Shown here: positions 63,262 to 64,000 of the stretch, in pieces
Layout: every line of letters begins with the position of its first letter
Numbering within the stretch: the first letter of the stretch is position 1
Assembly: GCA_963965975.1 (NCBI GenBank)
Contig: OZ014411.1
Location: 6,123,001 to 6,187,000 of the forward strand
Reading direction: 5' to 3'
DNA from: Xestospongia bergquistia
Lineage: Eukaryota > Porifera > Demospongiae > Haplosclerida > Petrosiidae
DNA length: 64,000 nucleotides
The notes under the pieces: generated by a model
What the model was told of the DNA's origin: nothing
Database searches by the model: none
The model's input: only the letters and a program-made list of their open reading frames with translations
Program-made: the position numbers and the translations under genes

Positions 63262-64000
63262 AAATCAAGTGAGTCTGTTAAGTCTTGGTGAATATAAAAA
63301 GAGATTATTTAACCTAGAACTTGTCATAGTGTTTCTCAAGAATGTCTTCAAGCGGCAAAGTGAAGAGAATGAGCGCTCAGCTGTAGATGTAGTTACCGGA
63401 AATGTCAAGTATAGCTTCATAAGTTTGTCAACTTCCAGGAGCATTCCTTTATATACATGGCTTTCATTCATAGCTTGGACAATAGTACAAATGTTGATAA
63501 CTTTATTTACACTCTAAGAACTTGTCTTGATGACATCTGGGAGCATAGATAACTGTATCTTTAGCCTTTCTATGTGAAAGTCCAGCTTTAGATATGTTTC
63601 CAACTCCCACTGATTGATGATTGGTTGCTTTCATTGACATATTCAATGAGACTTGTTTCAATATTGTTGATGATCCTCATGTCTTCTTGGATAAACCTCC
63701 TTTCGACCTCACCAGCCGCTAGTTCACACACTTCAAAATACATATGACGATGTCTATCTCTTGGAGTTTTGTATGCATGAGGACTTGAACCATCATCAAA
63801 TTGCTTAGGCCTCTTCCTTTGACGGGAGAGAGTTGGTTGTGTCGTTAGACTGCCACTGTCAGATACTATGGCATTGTAAAAAGCATCAAACTTTGCTTCA
63901 CTTCTTAGGGACCGTAGATGCGCAGTAAAAAGCTCAGCACCATGAACTGCCTCTTGAACACTGATATCTGTTGCCTGTAAATTAATCGATAATTGCTCTG
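63262..64000 (-). pseudogene. Decayed hAT transposase, P52rIPK/ZMYM1-like, running off the right edge
   Basis: From the right edge the minus strand reads ...LQATDISVQEAVHGAELFTA, then ...FDDGSSPHAYKTPRDRHRH and FEVCELAAGEVERRF, typical of the domesticated-looking hAT group that includes P52rIPK and ZMYM1. A frameshift near 63,590 and an in-frame TAG near 63,521 interrupt it. The C-terminal dimerisation domain follows: KLYLTFPVTTSTAERSFSSL, then RLKTFLRNTMTSSRLNNLFL. The N-terminal half lies beyond the window. Confidence 0.85.

Noticed and set aside
63269-63517. Plus-strand open frame at the right end
   Set aside because: It is antisense to the hAT transposase dimerisation domain.

Overview
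The window is animal nuclear DNA, most likely from a demosponge (Amphimedon-like). That is an inference from strong AT richness, many short GT-AG introns, a metazoan-type WDFY3/ALFY gene, a linker histone H1 with a metazoan histone 3' stem-loop, and tandem genes combining Kelch, Death, ZU5 and CARD-like domains. Splice models were built by hand. Three of them (Kelch/Death/ZU5 gene, kinase, WDFY3) keep one open frame across 15, 14 and 28 exons, which is the main support for them.

Region 1 (1-22,286, + strand) is a direct tandem array of one multidomain gene. The window opens inside the 3' half of an upstream copy (ZU5 to CARD-like end, 1-2128). A complete copy follows (5702-12873, 1089 aa: Kelch propeller, coiled coil, Death, ZU5, UPA-like, CARD-like). 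The third copy (17090-21174) has an internal deletion that joins Kelch/coiled coil directly to the CARD-like end in frame, but carries one TGA. A diverged extra CARD-like terminal exon follows (21982-22286). A decayed hAT transposon lies in the same intron of both Kelch copies.

Region 2 (22,287-33,430) holds a convergent minus-strand gene (24086-31707, 646 aa). It encodes a TAZ-like zinc-binding region and a protein kinase with an HSD instead of HRD catalytic loop. One intron carries about 37 copies of a 46-bp satellite. A probable 5' untranslated exon and promoter lie near 33.1-33.4 kb.

Region 3 (33,430-38,760) is mostly non-coding, with a foldback element and direct repeats. It ends with a single histone H1 gene (37421-37966), its TATA/E-box promoter and 3' stem-loop.

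Region 4 (38,760-52,372, + strand) is the N-terminal half of WDFY3 (ALFY, a selective-autophagy scaffold): 28 exons and 1,799 complete codons. The PH-BEACH, WD40 and FYVE parts are not seen in the remaining 11.6 kb.

Region 5 (52,373-64,000) is a repeat-rich stretch. It has a decayed pogo/Tigger-like transposase, a 4-kb mosaic of diverged repeats interrupted by a solo LTR with a clear 5-bp target duplication, and a decayed P52rIPK/ZMYM1-like hAT transposase running off the right edge.

Functionally, the left half pairs death-fold adaptor-like proteins with a non-RD kinase, a combination reminiscent of innate-immune or apoptotic signalling; this is inference only. H1 and WDFY3 look like ordinary conserved genes.
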